A DNA stretch of 64,000 nt from Streptomyces sp. PKU-EA00015 (lineage in GTDB: Bacteria; Actinomycetota; Actinomycetes; Streptomycetales; Streptomycetaceae): assembly GCF_013387495.1 (NCBI RefSeq), contig NZ_JABZEE010000038.1:92715-156714 (forward strand), written 5' to 3'. Shown piece after piece: positions 34,912 to 44,421 of this stretch; position 1 is the stretch's first letter; each line of letters opens with the position of its first letter. Below the pieces are notes generated by a model, which was not told the origin of the DNA, did no database searches, and was given only the letters and a program-made list of their open reading frames with translations. Made by a program: the position numbers and the translations under genes.

Positions 34912-36207
34912 TCACGCCTCCGGGGAGCTCCTCGGGCCGGACGCATCCGTGTCCCGTGCCCCCCGGCCGCGCCGCATTGCGCCCCGGATCTGGGCCAGCG
35001 CCCGGCTCGCGCGTGGCCGGTGGTGTCCGTGCACACGCGGGTCGTCAGTGACGTCGTACCGCCGCACGTAGGCACCGAGGAACGCCTGGAGCGTCGCGAT
35101 CGCAGGGATCGCGATCAGCGCGCCGACCGCCCCCAGCAGCGCCGTCCCCGCCACCACCGAGCCGAAGGCGACCGCCGGATGGATGTCCACCGTCTTGGCC
35201 GTCAGCTTGGGCTGCAGCACGTAGTTCTCGAACTGCTGGTACACCACGACGAACCCGAGCACCCACAGGGCGTACCAGGGGTTCTCGGTGAACGCGATCA
35301 GCATCGGCAGCGCGCCCGCGAGGTAGGTGCCGATGGTCGGGATGAACTGCGAGACGAGGCCCACCCAAACCGCGAGTGCGGGAGCGTACGGCACCCCCAG
35401 GATCTCCAGGAGGACGAAGTGGGCGGCGCCGGAGATCAGCGCCATCAGTCCGCGCGAGTAGAGGTATCCGCCGGTCTTGTCGACCGCGATCTCCCAGGCT
35501 CGCAGCACCTCGGCCTGCTTGGCCGGCGGCAGGACCGAGCACAGCGCGCGGCGCAGCCGCGGTCCGTCGGCCGCGAAGTAGAACGAGAACAGGAAGATCG
35601 TCAGCAGCTTGAACAGCCCGCCCAGCACGGTCGCCGAGACGTCGAGCACTCCGCTGGCGCTGTTCTGCACGTACTTCCGCAGCCAGTCGGAGCGCAGCAG
35701 ACTGTCCTGCACCTCGACCCGGGACAGCTCGGTGTGGAAGATGCCGTTGATCCAGCGGATGACGGAGTCGAGGTACTTGGGGAAGTCCTCGACCATGTCG
35801 ATGATCTGCCCGGCCAGCATCGAGCCGAGCAGAACGACGAAGCCGACTCCCACCACCAGCACCGCGATGAAGACCAGGAATGTGGCGAGCCCGCGGCGCA
35901 TACCGCGCGCGGCCATGCGTCCCACGGCCGGCTCCACGGCGAGCGCCAGGAAGAACGCGATCAGGATGTTGATCAGCAGCCCGATGAGCTGGTGGAAGGC
36001 CCAGCTGCCGAGCTGGAAGCAGGCGTAGAGCGCGAGCGCCAGCACCATGGCGCGCGGCAGCCAGCGCGGCATGCGGACGGGACCGCCGTTCCCGCCGGCC
36101 GCGGTCGGCGGGGGCGTCCCCGGCGGTGTGGTGGGGGCGGCGGTGGTGTCCCGCTCGGTCGCGTCCGCGGTGGTCTCGTTCTGGGCGTTCCTGTCGGTCC
36201 GGTCCAC
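34912..36207 (-). CDS. AI-2E family (PerM-like) membrane protein
   Basis: 431 aa from GTG 36207; a TTG three bases earlier and further upstream starts are possible. A disordered N-terminal ~60 residues are rich in Thr/Pro/Gly. About eight membrane segments follow, with the family landmarks near PTIGTYLAGALPMLIA and YQQFENYVLQPKL. Some family members export autoinducer-2 or Na+/H+; substrate here is unknown. It lies upstream of recA on the same strand with a 315-base gap that holds the recA promoters. Confidence 0.88.
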   Translation of the reverse strand: MDRTDRNAQNETTADATERDTTAAPTTPPGTPPPTAAGGNGGPVRMPRWLPRAMVLALALYACFQLGSWAFHQLIGLLINILIAFFLALAVEPAVGRMAARGMRRGLATFLVFIAVLVVGVGFVVLLGSMLAGQIIDMVEDFPKYLDSVIRWINGIFHTELSRVEVQDSLLRSDWLRKYVQNSASGVLDVSATVLGGLFKLLTIFLFSFYFAADGPRLRRALCSVLPPAKQAEVLRAWEIAVDKTGGYLYSRGLMALISGAAHFVLLEILGVPYAPALAVWVGLVSQFIPTIGTYLAGALPMLIAFTENPWYALWVLGFVVVYQQFENYVLQPKLTAKTVDIHPAVAFGSVVAGTALLGAVGALIAIPAIATLQAFLGAYVRRYDVTDDPRVHGHHRPRASRALAQIRGAMRRGRGARDTDASGPRSSPEA

Positions 36208-36256
36208 CAAACAAGTGTCCCGTACGCCGGTGACAGGGGGTGGTCCGCCCGGTGTC

Positions 36257-36451
36257 TCAGCGCTTGTCGGCGGGGATGTCCATCGCGGCGCAGACCCCGC
36301 GCCACACATCCTTCGCCTCCCAGCCCGCGGCCAGCGCCTCATGGACCGTGCGGCCGCCGAGTTCGGCCATCACATGATCGCGTGCGAACGAGTCGGCGTA
36401 GGCCGCGCCGAAGTGGTCGGCCATCCGCTCCCAGAAAATCGTCAACCGCAT
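36257..36451 (-). CDS. DUF3046 family protein
   Basis: 64 aa. Recognised by MRLTIFWERMADHFG, RDHVMAELGGRTV and WRGVCAAMDIP. A small actinobacterial family that usually lies near recA-recX, as here. Function unknown. It is 49 bases upstream of the AI-2E-type gene, probably the same transcript. Confidence 0.9.
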   Translation of the reverse strand: MRLTIFWERMADHFGAAYADSFARDHVMAELGGRTVHEALAAGWEAKDVWRGVCAAMDIPADKR

Positions 36452-36530
36452 GCCCCCAGTATCCCGCCCCTGAGAGTGCAGCCCCGCCCGTCGGGCTTGC
36501 CTGAAGCCCTTTCCGCCCTACCGTCGGAAC

Positions 36531-37466
36531 ATGGCTGGAACCGGAGCAACCCATGAGGCCCCTCTCACGTCTCCTCTCGCCCGCGCCGAGCACTTCATCT
36601 GGCTGACCGCCCGTGTCCTCGAACAGCGGCGGTTCGCGTACCACTTCCTCGACGGCGGCTCGGACGCCGTCGAGACGGCTCTCGCCGCGTACCTCAACGA
36701 GGACGGCGGCTACGGCCACGCGCTCGAACCCGATCTGCGCGGCCCCGTCAGCCAGCCCCTGCACACGGCGCACGCCCTTCGGGTGCTGGACTCCATCGGC
36801 CGCTGCGGCGGTCTGCGCGTGGAGCGGATCTGCCGCTACTTCACGCAGGTGTCGACATCGGACGGCGCGCTGCCTGCCATCCACCCGTCCCAACGCGGAT
36901 ATCCGGCCGCGCCGTTCCTCCCGATCGTCGACGACCCGCCGAGCGAACTGCTGGCGACCGGCCCGGTCGTGGGCCTGCTGCACCGCAATCAGGTGTGGCA
37001 CGCCTGGCTGTTCCGGGCCACGGACTTCTGCTGGGCGGCCGTCGACGCCCTGGACAAGTCCCATCCGTACGAGATCGAGGCGGCGGTCGCCTTCCTGGAC
37101 AGCGCCCCGGACCGCTCGCGCGCCGAGGCCGCCGCCGACCGGCTCGGCCGGATGGTCCGCGAACAGCGACTGGTCGCCCTCGATCCGCGTCGGCTCGACG
37201 ACCAGCCGGTGGCGCCGGGCTACGCGCCCGGCGAGCACCACTTCCCGCACCACTACGCGCCCACGCCGGCCTCCCTGGCCCGCCGCTGGTTCACGGACGA
37301 GGAGATGGCCCTCTCCCTGGAGCACCTGACGGCGCAGCAGGAGCCGGACGGCGGATGGCCGATCACCTACCGCGCGTGGGCGCCCGGGACGGCGTTGGAG
37401 GCCCGGCCGCTGGCGACCGTCGAGGCGTTGCGGACCCTCCAGGCGTACGGCCGTCCCATCGGCTGA
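36531..37466 (+). CDS. Alpha/alpha-toroid (prenyltransferase/terpene-cyclase-like) protein
   Basis: 311 aa, ATG at 36531 with CGGAA as the only weak site. Repeats of the QW-like type are seen: NEDGGYGHALEPDLRG early and QEPDGGWPITYRAWAPG late, the pattern of terpenoid cyclase/prenyltransferase toroids. No DxDD or DCTAE cyclase motif is present, so catalysis is doubtful. Its 3' end meets azlD head-on at a palindrome. Confidence 0.75.
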   Translation: MAGTGATHEAPLTSPLARAEHFIWLTARVLEQRRFAYHFLDGGSDAVETALAAYLNEDGGYGHALEPDLRGPVSQPLHTAHALRVLDSIGRCGGLRVERICRYFTQVSTSDGALPAIHPSQRGYPAAPFLPIVDDPPSELLATGPVVGLLHRNQVWHAWLFRATDFCWAAVDALDKSHPYEIEAAVAFLDSAPDRSRAEAAADRLGRMVREQRLVALDPRRLDDQPVAPGYAPGEHHFPHHYAPTPASLARRWFTDEEMALSLEHLTAQQEPDGGWPITYRAWAPGTALEARPLATVEALRTLQAYGRPIG

Positions 37467-37527
37467 TCCACCAAGGCCCCGGCGGGCTGGTCCATGCGCC
37501 GGTGCGCACACGCGCGGGTGACGACGA

Positions 37528-37547
37528 CGGCCACGCGCGCGTGGCCG
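37528..37547. terminator. Palindrome between converging genes
   Basis: A 20-base perfect palindrome (CGGCCACGCG and its complement) right at the azlD stop codon, in the 82-base gap between the toroid gene and azlD. Likely a bidirectional hairpin terminator. Confidence 0.55.
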
Positions 37548-37548
37548 C

Positions 37549-37857
37549 TCAGCCCCCGAGCGCCCGTACGCCCGCCGTGACCGCCACGGCCGCTCCGACG
37601 ACCGCCAGGAAGGGGGCGCGCAGTACGAGGGCGACGGCTGCGGCGCCCAGACCGGCCGCCCGTGCGTCGAGCACCAGGGTGTCGCCGACGCTGAAGGTCT
37701 GCTGTGCGGTGAGCGCGGCCAGCAGGGCTACGGGCAGCAGCGCGGCCAGCCGCTGCACGAGCGGACGTTCCAGGGTGTCGGCGGGCACCAGCAGGCCGGC
37801 GAGTTTGACGAGGTAGCAGCCGAGGGCGGTCGCCGCGATCGCGATCCAGACGCTCAA
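37549..37857 (-). CDS. azlD: AzlD-type branched-chain amino acid export subunit
   Basis: 102 aa, TTG at 37857 overlapping the azlC stop (TTGA), with GGGAGAGG upstream. Four hydrophobic segments. AzlD is the small partner of AzlC; together they form a branched-chain amino acid exporter. Confidence 0.88.
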   Translation of the reverse strand: MSVWIAIAATALGCYLVKLAGLLVPADTLERPLVQRLAALLPVALLAALTAQQTFSVGDTLVLDARAAGLGAAAVALVLRAPFLAVVGAAVAVTAGVRALGG

Positions 37858-38678
37858 CGGTCCTCTCCCTTCCCACGGGCCGTACGCGCCGTCCCGTCGG
37901 TCTTTCCTCCGTCGCGTCCACGGCCGGCGACCCGGTCCGCCCGACCGATCGCACGGCCCTTGAGCCACAGCACGGCGGGCGCAGCCAGCGCCGCCACCAG
38001 CACCGGCACTCCGGCGGGCAGGACGGGCAGGAATCCGAGTCCGAGCACGACCGCGAGCCCGGCCACCGCGCGCTCGGTGGCCGTGCGCAGCATGGGTGCG
38101 AGCAGGGCGAGGAAGACGGCGGGCCCGGCCGCGTCCAGTCCCCATGCGTCGGTGTCGCCGATGGCCTCGGCGCCCAGTGCCCCGAGGAGGGTGGTCAGGT
38201 TCCACAGCACGTAGAGGGTGAGCCCGGTGACCGTGAAGCCGATGCGCACACTGCGCCGCGTGGGCTGTGCGAGGGCGACGGCGGTGGTCTCGTCGATGAC
38301 CCAGTGGGCCGCCAGCGGCCGCAGGAAGCGCGGCAGGGCGAGCAACTGCGACAGCCTCAGCCCGTAGAAGGCGTTGCGCACGCCGAGGAAGAACGCTCCC
38401 GCGGCGGCGGCGAACGGGTTGCCGCCCGCGGCGATGGCGCCGACGAGCGCGAACTGCGAGGCGCCGGTGAACACCAGCAGACTGAGCGCGCAGGTCTGCA
38501 GAAGAGTGAGACCGGATCCCGCCGACGTCACGCCGAAGGCGAATCCGGACAGGCCGACGGCGATCCCGACGCCGAGTGCGTCCCGGACGACGGCCGAGTC
38601 CGGTTTGGTCACTCCCTGCGGCCCGGATCCCGGTGCCGCGGTCGCGGATATCTCTGGGTGAGCTGTCTGTTCTGCCAC
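37854..38678 (-). CDS. azlC: AzlC-family branched-chain amino acid transporter
   Basis: 274 aa, GTG at 38678. Six or so membrane helices with the AzlC landmarks FTGASQFALVGAI, FFLGVRNAFYG and HWVIDETTA. A charged C-terminal tail of about 35 residues. It starts only 10 bases after the AraC-type gene stop and overlaps azlD, so the three genes form one unit. Confidence 0.9.
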   Translation of the reverse strand: MAEQTAHPEISATAAPGSGPQGVTKPDSAVVRDALGVGIAVGLSGFAFGVTSAGSGLTLLQTCALSLLVFTGASQFALVGAIAAGGNPFAAAAGAFFLGVRNAFYGLRLSQLLALPRFLRPLAAHWVIDETTAVALAQPTRRSVRIGFTVTGLTLYVLWNLTTLLGALGAEAIGDTDAWGLDAAGPAVFLALLAPMLRTATERAVAGLAVVLGLGFLPVLPAGVPVLVAALAAPAVLWLKGRAIGRADRVAGRGRDGGKTDGTARTARGKGEDR

Positions 38679-38688
38679 GTCAGGGACG

Positions 38689-39561
38689 TTACGCAGGCTT
38701 CCGGTGAGGCGTCTTGTACGTTCTTGCGCGTTCGCGCCGGTAGGCCCCGGGAGGCACGCCCACGATCCGGGTGAAGTGACGGTTGAGATGCGGCTGGTCG
38801 GTGAAGCCGACGGCGACGGCCGCCTCGGCCGGCGCCGTCCCGGCGTCCAGCAGTCGGCGGGCGCAGCGCACGCGCGCGTCCGTCAGCCAGGTGTGCGGCG
38901 GCAGCCCGTACGCGGACTTGAAGGCGCGCAGGAGCGCGAAGGGACTCGTGCCGAGTTCCTGTGCGAGCTCCTCCAGGGACGGCGGCTCGGCCATCCGCTC
39001 CTCCAGGAGCTGCCGGGCGAGCTCCGCGGTGCGGGCCCCGGAGGCGAGCGGCGCACGGGCGGGCAGCGCGCGACCGTGGCGCCGCAGCAGCCGCGCGACC
39101 GCGAGGCGCAGCACGCTGTCGGCAGCGAGCGCGTTGCCCTGTTCTGCGGCGCAGTGCACCTCGTGCACCAGACGGGCGGTGTCCGGGTCCTCGACGATCG
39201 TCTCCGCGAAGCCTGCCGTGCCGCGCAGGCTGGTCACCTCCTCGGCGATCGTCGCGACCAGCTCGGACGACGGGTAGAGGGTCGAGTACACCCAGCCCTC
39301 GGGGACCCCCGCCTTCGCCGAGTGCGGCACCTCAGGGTTGATCATCACCACGGTGCCCGGCCTGGCACTGATCGTGCCGTCCGGCATGAGCACGTCCTCG
39401 ATGCCGCGGCGAACGGCGCCGAGGACGAAGCCCTCGTGCGTGTGCCGGGTGAAGGAGTGACGCACATAGCGGGCCTGCAGCAGGTCCAGACCCGGTACGC
39501 CGGGGTACTGCCAGTGCCGCGCCCACTCGCCTTTCCGGTCCGGTGCCGCGTCGGTCTCCAT
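38689..39561 (-). CDS. AraC-family transcriptional regulator
   Basis: 290 aa from ATG 39561. An N-terminal cupin ligand-binding domain (RHTHEGFVLGAV, then INPEVPHS) precedes two HTH motifs (SLEELAQELGTSPFALLR and AVAVGFTDQPHLNRHF). It is directly upstream of azlCD on the same strand and most likely controls this exporter and itself, in response to an amino acid or related ligand (inference). Confidence 0.9.
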   Translation of the reverse strand: METDAAPDRKGEWARHWQYPGVPGLDLLQARYVRHSFTRHTHEGFVLGAVRRGIEDVLMPDGTISARPGTVVMINPEVPHSAKAGVPEGWVYSTLYPSSELVATIAEEVTSLRGTAGFAETIVEDPDTARLVHEVHCAAEQGNALAADSVLRLAVARLLRRHGRALPARAPLASGARTAELARQLLEERMAEPPSLEELAQELGTSPFALLRAFKSAYGLPPHTWLTDARVRCARRLLDAGTAPAEAAVAVGFTDQPHLNRHFTRIVGVPPGAYRRERARTYKTPHRKPA

Positions 39562-39620
39562 ACGGCAATTCTGCGCCGCCGGCCTGGCCCCTGACCTGCC
39601 CGTCCACGTCCTGGACACGG

Positions 39621-39643
39621 TTGTCAGTGGTCGGGTGCACGAT
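39621..39643 (+). promoter_or_regulatory. RecA-NDp (PafBC-type) promoter of lhr-nei
   Basis: TTGTCAGTG (39621-39629), eight bases, CACGAT (39638-39643). The -35-like part is perfect; the -10 lacks the first T of TANNNT. It lies 7 bases before the lhr ATG, so the mRNA would be leaderless. Confidence 0.75.
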
Positions 39644-39650
39644 GGGGGGC

Positions 39651-42600
39651 ATGGCCAGGACTGCGCTCGACTCCTTCTCCCCCGCGACCCGAGGCTGGTT
39701 CACGGGGGCGTTCAGCGCGCCCACCGCCGCGCAGGAGGGGGCCTGGCTGGCTATCGGAGAGGGCTCGGACGTCCTGGTCGTGGCGCCGACCGGCTCGGGC
39801 AAGACGCTGGCCGCCTTCCTCGCCGCCCTCGACCGGCTCACGTCCACACCGCCGCCCGCGGAGACGAAGAAGCGCTGCCGCGTGCTGTACGTGTCTCCGC
39901 TCAAGGCGCTCGCGGTCGACGTCGAGCGCAATCTGCGCAGTCCGCTCACGGGAATCCGGCACGAGGCGGTGCGGCTGGGCCTGCCGGAGCCCGAGGTGCG
40001 GGTCGGTATCCGTTCCGGTGACACCCCGGCCGCCGAGCGCCGGTCGCTGGTCTCACGGCCGCCGGACATCCTCATCACCACGCCCGAGTCGCTGTTCCTG
40101 ATGCTCACGTCCTCCGCGCGGGAGGCCTTGACGGGTGTCGAGACGGTCATCCTGGACGAGGTCCACGCCGTGGCGGGCACCAAGCGCGGCGCGCACCTCT
40201 CCGTGTCCCTGGAGCGTCTCGACACTCTGCTGCCGCGCCCCGCGCGCAGGATCGGCCTGTCCGCGACGGTGCGCCCGGTCGACGAGGTCGCCCGTTACCT
40301 GTCGCCGCAGCGCAGGGTCGAGATCGTCCAGCCGCCCTCCGGCAAGGAGTTCGACCTCTCGGTCGTCGTCCCCGTCGAGGACCTCGGCGAGCTCGGGGGA
40401 TCGCCCGCGGCCGACGCGTCCGAGGGACCCGGGGAGAGGCCCTCGATCTGGCCGCACGTCGAGGAGCGGATCGCCGACCTCGTCCAGGCCCACCGCTCCA
40501 CGATCGTCTTCGCCAACTCCCGCCGCCTCGCGGAGCGTCTGTGCAACCGGCTCAACGAGATCGCCTACGAGCGTGCGACGGGTACTCCCCTGCCGGAGGA
40601 CGGGCCACCGGCAGAGATCATGGCGCAGTCCGGGGCAGCCCAGGGCGCCCCGCCGCTCCTGGCCCGCGCCCACCACGGCTCGGTCTCCAAGGAGCAGCGG
40701 GCCCTGGTCGAGGAGGACCTCAAGGCGGGGCGGCTGCCCGCCGTCGTCGCCACCTCCAGTCTGGAGCTGGGCATCGACATGGGCGCGGTCGACCTGGTCG
40801 TCCAGGTCGAGTCACCGCCCTCGGTCGCCTCCGGCCTCCAGCGCGTCGGCCGCGCGGGACACCAGGTGGGCGCCGTCTCCACGGGTGTCGTCTTCCCCAA
40901 GTACCGCGGCGACCTGGTGCAGGCGGCCGTGGTCACGGAGCGGATGCGCACGGGCTCCATCGAATCGCTGCGCGTCCCGGCAAATCCGCTGGACGTGCTG
41001 GCCCAGCAGCTCGTGGCCATGGTCTCCATGGACCCGTGGCAGTTCGACGACCTGCTGGCACTGGTCCGCCGTGCCGCGCCGTTCGCCTCGCTGCCCGAGT
41101 CGGCGTTCACCGCGGTCCTCGACATGCTCGCAGGGCGCTATCCGTCGGACGCGTTCGCCGAGTTGCGCCCGCGCGTGGTGTGGGACCGCGTGGCGGGCAC
41201 GGTGACCGGCCGGCCGGGCGCGCAGCGGCTCGCCGTCACCTCCGGCGGCACCATCCCCGACCGTGGCCTCTTCGGGGTCTTCCTCGCCGGTGCCGACCCC
41301 AAGAAGGGCGGCGGCAGGGTGGGAGAGCTCGACGAGGAGATGGTGTACGAGTCACGAGTGGGTGACGTCTTCACCCTGGGCACCACCTCGTGGCGGATCG
41401 AGGACATCACCCGTGACCGGGTGCTGGTCTCGCCCGCCCCCGGCGTCCCCGGCCGCCTGCCCTTCTGGAAGGGCGACCAGCTCGGCCGCCCGCTGGAGCT
41501 GGGCCGCGCGGTCGGCGCGTTCCTGCGCGAGGTCGGCGGGCTCGCGCCCGACGACGCCCGACTGCGCCTGGTGGCGGCGGGTCTGGACGCGTGGGCGGCG
41601 GACAATGTGCTGGCGTATCTCGACGAGCAGCGCCGGGCCTGCGGCCATGTCCCCGACGACCGCACGATCCTCGTGGAGCGTTTCCGGGACGAACTGGGCG
41701 ACTGGCGCGTGGTGATCCACTCGCCGTTCGGCGCGCAGGTCCACGCGCCCTGGGCGCTGGCGCTGGGCGCCCGCCTCGCCGAGCGGTACGGCATGGACGC
41801 ACAGGTCATGCACGCGGACGACGGCATCGTGCTGCGGCTGCCCGACGCCGACCTGATGGGACTCGACCTGCTCGATCAGGACCCGGTCCATGTGGACACG
41901 GCGTACGACAGCGAGCAGGCACCGGTGGGAGCCGCGGACACGGTCTTCGACAAGGGCGAGATCAGTCAGATCGTGACCGACCAGGTCGGCGGCTCGGCCC
42001 TGTTCGCCTCGCGGTTCCGGGAGTGCGCGGCCCGCGCGCTGCTGCTGCCGCGGCGCAATCCCGGCAAGCGCACGCCGCTGTGGCAGCAGCGCCAGCGTGC
42101 GGCTCAACTGCTCCAGGTGGCGAGCGAGTTCGGCTCGTTCCCGATCGTCCTCGAAGCGGTCCGCGAATGCCTCCAGGACGTGTTCGACGTCCCCGGGCTC
42201 ACCGAGCTCATGGGCGACATCGAGTCGCGCCGGGTCCGCCTGGTCGAGGTCACCACCCCCGAGCCCTCGCCGTTCGCCCGCTCCCTGCTCTTCGGCTACG
42301 TGGCCCAGTTCCTCTACGAGGGCGACTCGCCGCTCGCCGAGCGGCGCGCGGCGGCACTTTCGCTGGACTCCCGGCTCCTGGCCGAGCTGCTGGGGCAGGC
42401 CGAGCTCCGGGAGCTGCTCGACGCGGACGTCCTGACGGAGCTGGAGCGGGAGCTGCAGTGGCTGACGGACGACCGGCGGGTCAAGGACGCCGAGGGCGTC
42501 GCCGATCTCCTGCGCGTTCTCGGGCCGCTCACCGATGCGGAGCTGGCCGAGCGCGGTGGCGACCCGGCCTGGCCGCAGGAGTTGGCGGCCGCACGCCGCG

Positions 42601-44276
42601 CCATCCGCGTCCGTATCGCGGGCGCCGACCACTGGGCCGCGGTCGAGGACGCGGGCCGGCTGCGCGACGCCCTGGGCACCGCGCTGCCCGTGGGTGTCCC
42701 CGAGGCTTTCACCGAGCCGGTCAAGGACCCCCTCGGCGACCTCCTCGCCCGTTTCGCGCGGACGCACGGGCCGTTCACCTCGGCCCAGGCGGCGGCCCGC
42801 TTCGGAATGGGGCCGGCCGTCACGGAGGGCGGTCTGGCCCGTCTCGCCGCGTCGGGGCGCGTCGTCCAGGGCGAGTTCCATCCCGCGGGCATCGGTCAGG
42901 AATGGTGCGACGCGGCCGTGCTGCGCCGTCTGCGCCGCCGCTCCCTGGCCGCGCTCCGGCACGAGCTGGAGCCGGTCCCGCCCGCCGCGCTCGCCGCGTT
43001 CCTCCCCCAGTGGCAGCACATGGGCAGCAACCGGCTGCGCGGCATCGACGGGCTGGCCCGCGCCGTAGAGCAGCTGCAGGGCGCCGCCGTCCCCGCCTCC
43101 GCGCTGGAGAAGCTCGTCCTCCCGTCCCGCGTCTCCCACTACAGCACCACGCTCCTCGACGAACTGACCACCACGGGCGAGGTGGTGTGGGCGGGCGCCG
43201 GCGCCCTGCCCGGCAAGGACGGCTGGGTCTCCCTCTACCTCGCGGACGCCGCCCCGCTCCTGCTCCCGCCCCCGCACCCGCTGGAGCTGACGGCCCTGCA
43301 CGAGTCGGTGCTCGGCGCCCTGTCCGGCGGGTACGGACTGTTCTTCCGCCAGATCGCCGACCAGGTCCGCGCCACCACGCATCCCGACGCCACCGATCCG
43401 CAACTCGCCGACGCCGTCTGGGACCTGACCTGGTCCGGGCGGCTCACCAACGACACCCTCGCGCCCCTGCGCGCCCTGCTGGGCTCGGGCCGCACGGCAG
43501 GTTCGACGGCCCACCGCGCCAAGCGCTCGGTCCCCCGCGGCCGCTACGGCACCCTGACGGCGACGGCCCGCCCCACCTCCCGCTCCGGCCCGCCGACCGT
43601 GAGCGGCCGCTGGTCCCTGCTGCCGGCCGCCGAGCCCGAGCCGACCCACCGGGCGCACGCTCTCGCCCGCACCCTGCTCGACCGCCATGGAGTGGTGACC
43701 CGCGGCGCGGTGGCCGCCGAGGGCGTGGAGGGCGGCTTCTCCGCGACGTACCGCATCCTGTCGGCCTTCGAGGACAGCGGGCAGGCCCGTCGGGGCTATG
43801 TCGTCGAGGGCCTCGGAGCGGCCCAGTTCGCGATGGACGGCGCGGTCGACCGGCTGCGCGCCGCCTCCACCGCCCGGGACCGGGAAGTGGGTCAGGCGGC
43901 ACCCCGCGCGGTCGTCCTGGCCGCCGCCGACCCGGCGAACGCGTACGGGGCGGCGCTGCCCTGGCCCGAGCCGCCCGAGGGCGCCGGGCACAAGCCGGGC
44001 CGCAAGGCCGGCTCCCTCGTCGTCCTCGTGGACGGCGAGCTGACGCTGTACATGGAGCGCGGCGGCAAGACGCTGCTCTCCTGGGTGACGGACCCGGAGG
44101 CTCCGGCTCTGCACGCGGCGGCCGCCGCCCTGGCCTCCGCGGCCCGAGAAGGCGCGCTGGGCACGGTGACCGTGGAGCGGGCCAACGGCTCTCCGGCCCT
44201 CACCTCATCCCTGGGCCGCGTCCTGGAGACCGCCGGATTCCACGCCACACCGAGGGGGCTGCGCCTGCGCCCGTGA
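39651..44276 (+). CDS. lhr: Lhr-family ATP-dependent DNA helicase
   Basis: 1541 aa. Long-form Lhr: two RecA-like motor domains with P-loop APTGSGKT (residues ~44-51), DEVH near 168, LSATVRP, SSLELGID and QRVGRAGH. Then a winged helix, the beta-barrel of the Lhr core and a long Lhr-CTD. Mycobacterial Lhr is a single-stranded DNA-dependent 3'-5' translocase induced by DNA damage. ATG 39651 is chosen from the damage promoter 7 bases upstream; a longer open frame to 39543 would overlap that promoter. Nei follows on the same strand, as in mycobacteria. Confidence 0.95.
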   Translation: MARTALDSFSPATRGWFTGAFSAPTAAQEGAWLAIGEGSDVLVVAPTGSGKTLAAFLAALDRLTSTPPPAETKKRCRVLYVSPLKALAVDVERNLRSPLTGIRHEAVRLGLPEPEVRVGIRSGDTPAAERRSLVSRPPDILITTPESLFLMLTSSAREALTGVETVILDEVHAVAGTKRGAHLSVSLERLDTLLPRPARRIGLSATVRPVDEVARYLSPQRRVEIVQPPSGKEFDLSVVVPVEDLGELGGSPAADASEGPGERPSIWPHVEERIADLVQAHRSTIVFANSRRLAERLCNRLNEIAYERATGTPLPEDGPPAEIMAQSGAAQGAPPLLARAHHGSVSKEQRALVEEDLKAGRLPAVVATSSLELGIDMGAVDLVVQVESPPSVASGLQRVGRAGHQVGAVSTGVVFPKYRGDLVQAAVVTERMRTGSIESLRVPANPLDVLAQQLVAMVSMDPWQFDDLLALVRRAAPFASLPESAFTAVLDMLAGRYPSDAFAELRPRVVWDRVAGTVTGRPGAQRLAVTSGGTIPDRGLFGVFLAGADPKKGGGRVGELDEEMVYESRVGDVFTLGTTSWRIEDITRDRVLVSPAPGVPGRLPFWKGDQLGRPLELGRAVGAFLREVGGLAPDDARLRLVAAGLDAWAADNVLAYLDEQRRACGHVPDDRTILVERFRDELGDWRVVIHSPFGAQVHAPWALALGARLAERYGMDAQVMHADDGIVLRLPDADLMGLDLLDQDPVHVDTAYDSEQAPVGAADTVFDKGEISQIVTDQVGGSALFASRFRECAARALLLPRRNPGKRTPLWQQRQRAAQLLQVASEFGSFPIVLEAVRECLQDVFDVPGLTELMGDIESRRVRLVEVTTPEPSPFARSLLFGYVAQFLYEGDSPLAERRAAALSLDSRLLAELLGQAELRELLDADVLTELERELQWLTDDRRVKDAEGVADLLRVLGPLTDAELAERGGDPAWPQELAAARRAIRVRIAGADHWAAVEDAGRLRDALGTALPVGVPEAFTEPVKDPLGDLLARFARTHGPFTSAQAAARFGMGPAVTEGGLARLAASGRVVQGEFHPAGIGQEWCDAAVLRRLRRRSLAALRHELEPVPPAALAAFLPQWQHMGSNRLRGIDGLARAVEQLQGAAVPASALEKLVLPSRVSHYSTTLLDELTTTGEVVWAGAGALPGKDGWVSLYLADAAPLLLPPPHPLELTALHESVLGALSGGYGLFFRQIADQVRATTHPDATDPQLADAVWDLTWSGRLTNDTLAPLRALLGSGRTAGSTAHRAKRSVPRGRYGTLTATARPTSRSGPPTVSGRWSLLPAAEPEPTHRAHALARTLLDRHGVVTRGAVAAEGVEGGFSATYRILSAFEDSGQARRGYVVEGLGAAQFAMDGAVDRLRAASTARDREVGQAAPRAVVLAAADPANAYGAALPWPEPPEGAGHKPGRKAGSLVVLVDGELTLYMERGGKTLLSWVTDPEAPALHAAAAALASAAREGALGTVTVERANGSPALTSSLGRVLETAGFHATPRGLRLRP

Positions 44277-44364
44277 CCCACGCACCGGCGTACGTCCGGA
44301 CCGGCGCCCGTGGCCCACCTGCCTCCCCTCCCGACCGCCGCCCGTGACCCACGCACCGGCGTAC
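44269..44364 (+). repeat. 25-base direct repeat at the lhr 3' end
   Basis: The segment 44269-44293, which includes the lhr stop codon, recurs perfectly at 44340-44364, 71 bases downstream. It begins GCCCGTGACCCACGCACC. The copy places the same frame and stop again and lies upstream of nei. It looks like a local duplication. Confidence 0.7.
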
Positions 44365-44421
44365 CTCCGGGCAGGCCCGGCGGCGACGGCCCGCTCCCCG
44401 CCGTCGCGCATCATGGATGCC

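Noticed and set aside
41352..44114. 920-codon open frame antisense to lhr
   Set aside because: No domain, no ribosome site, fully overlapping a 1541-aa helicase with intact motifs; shadow frame.
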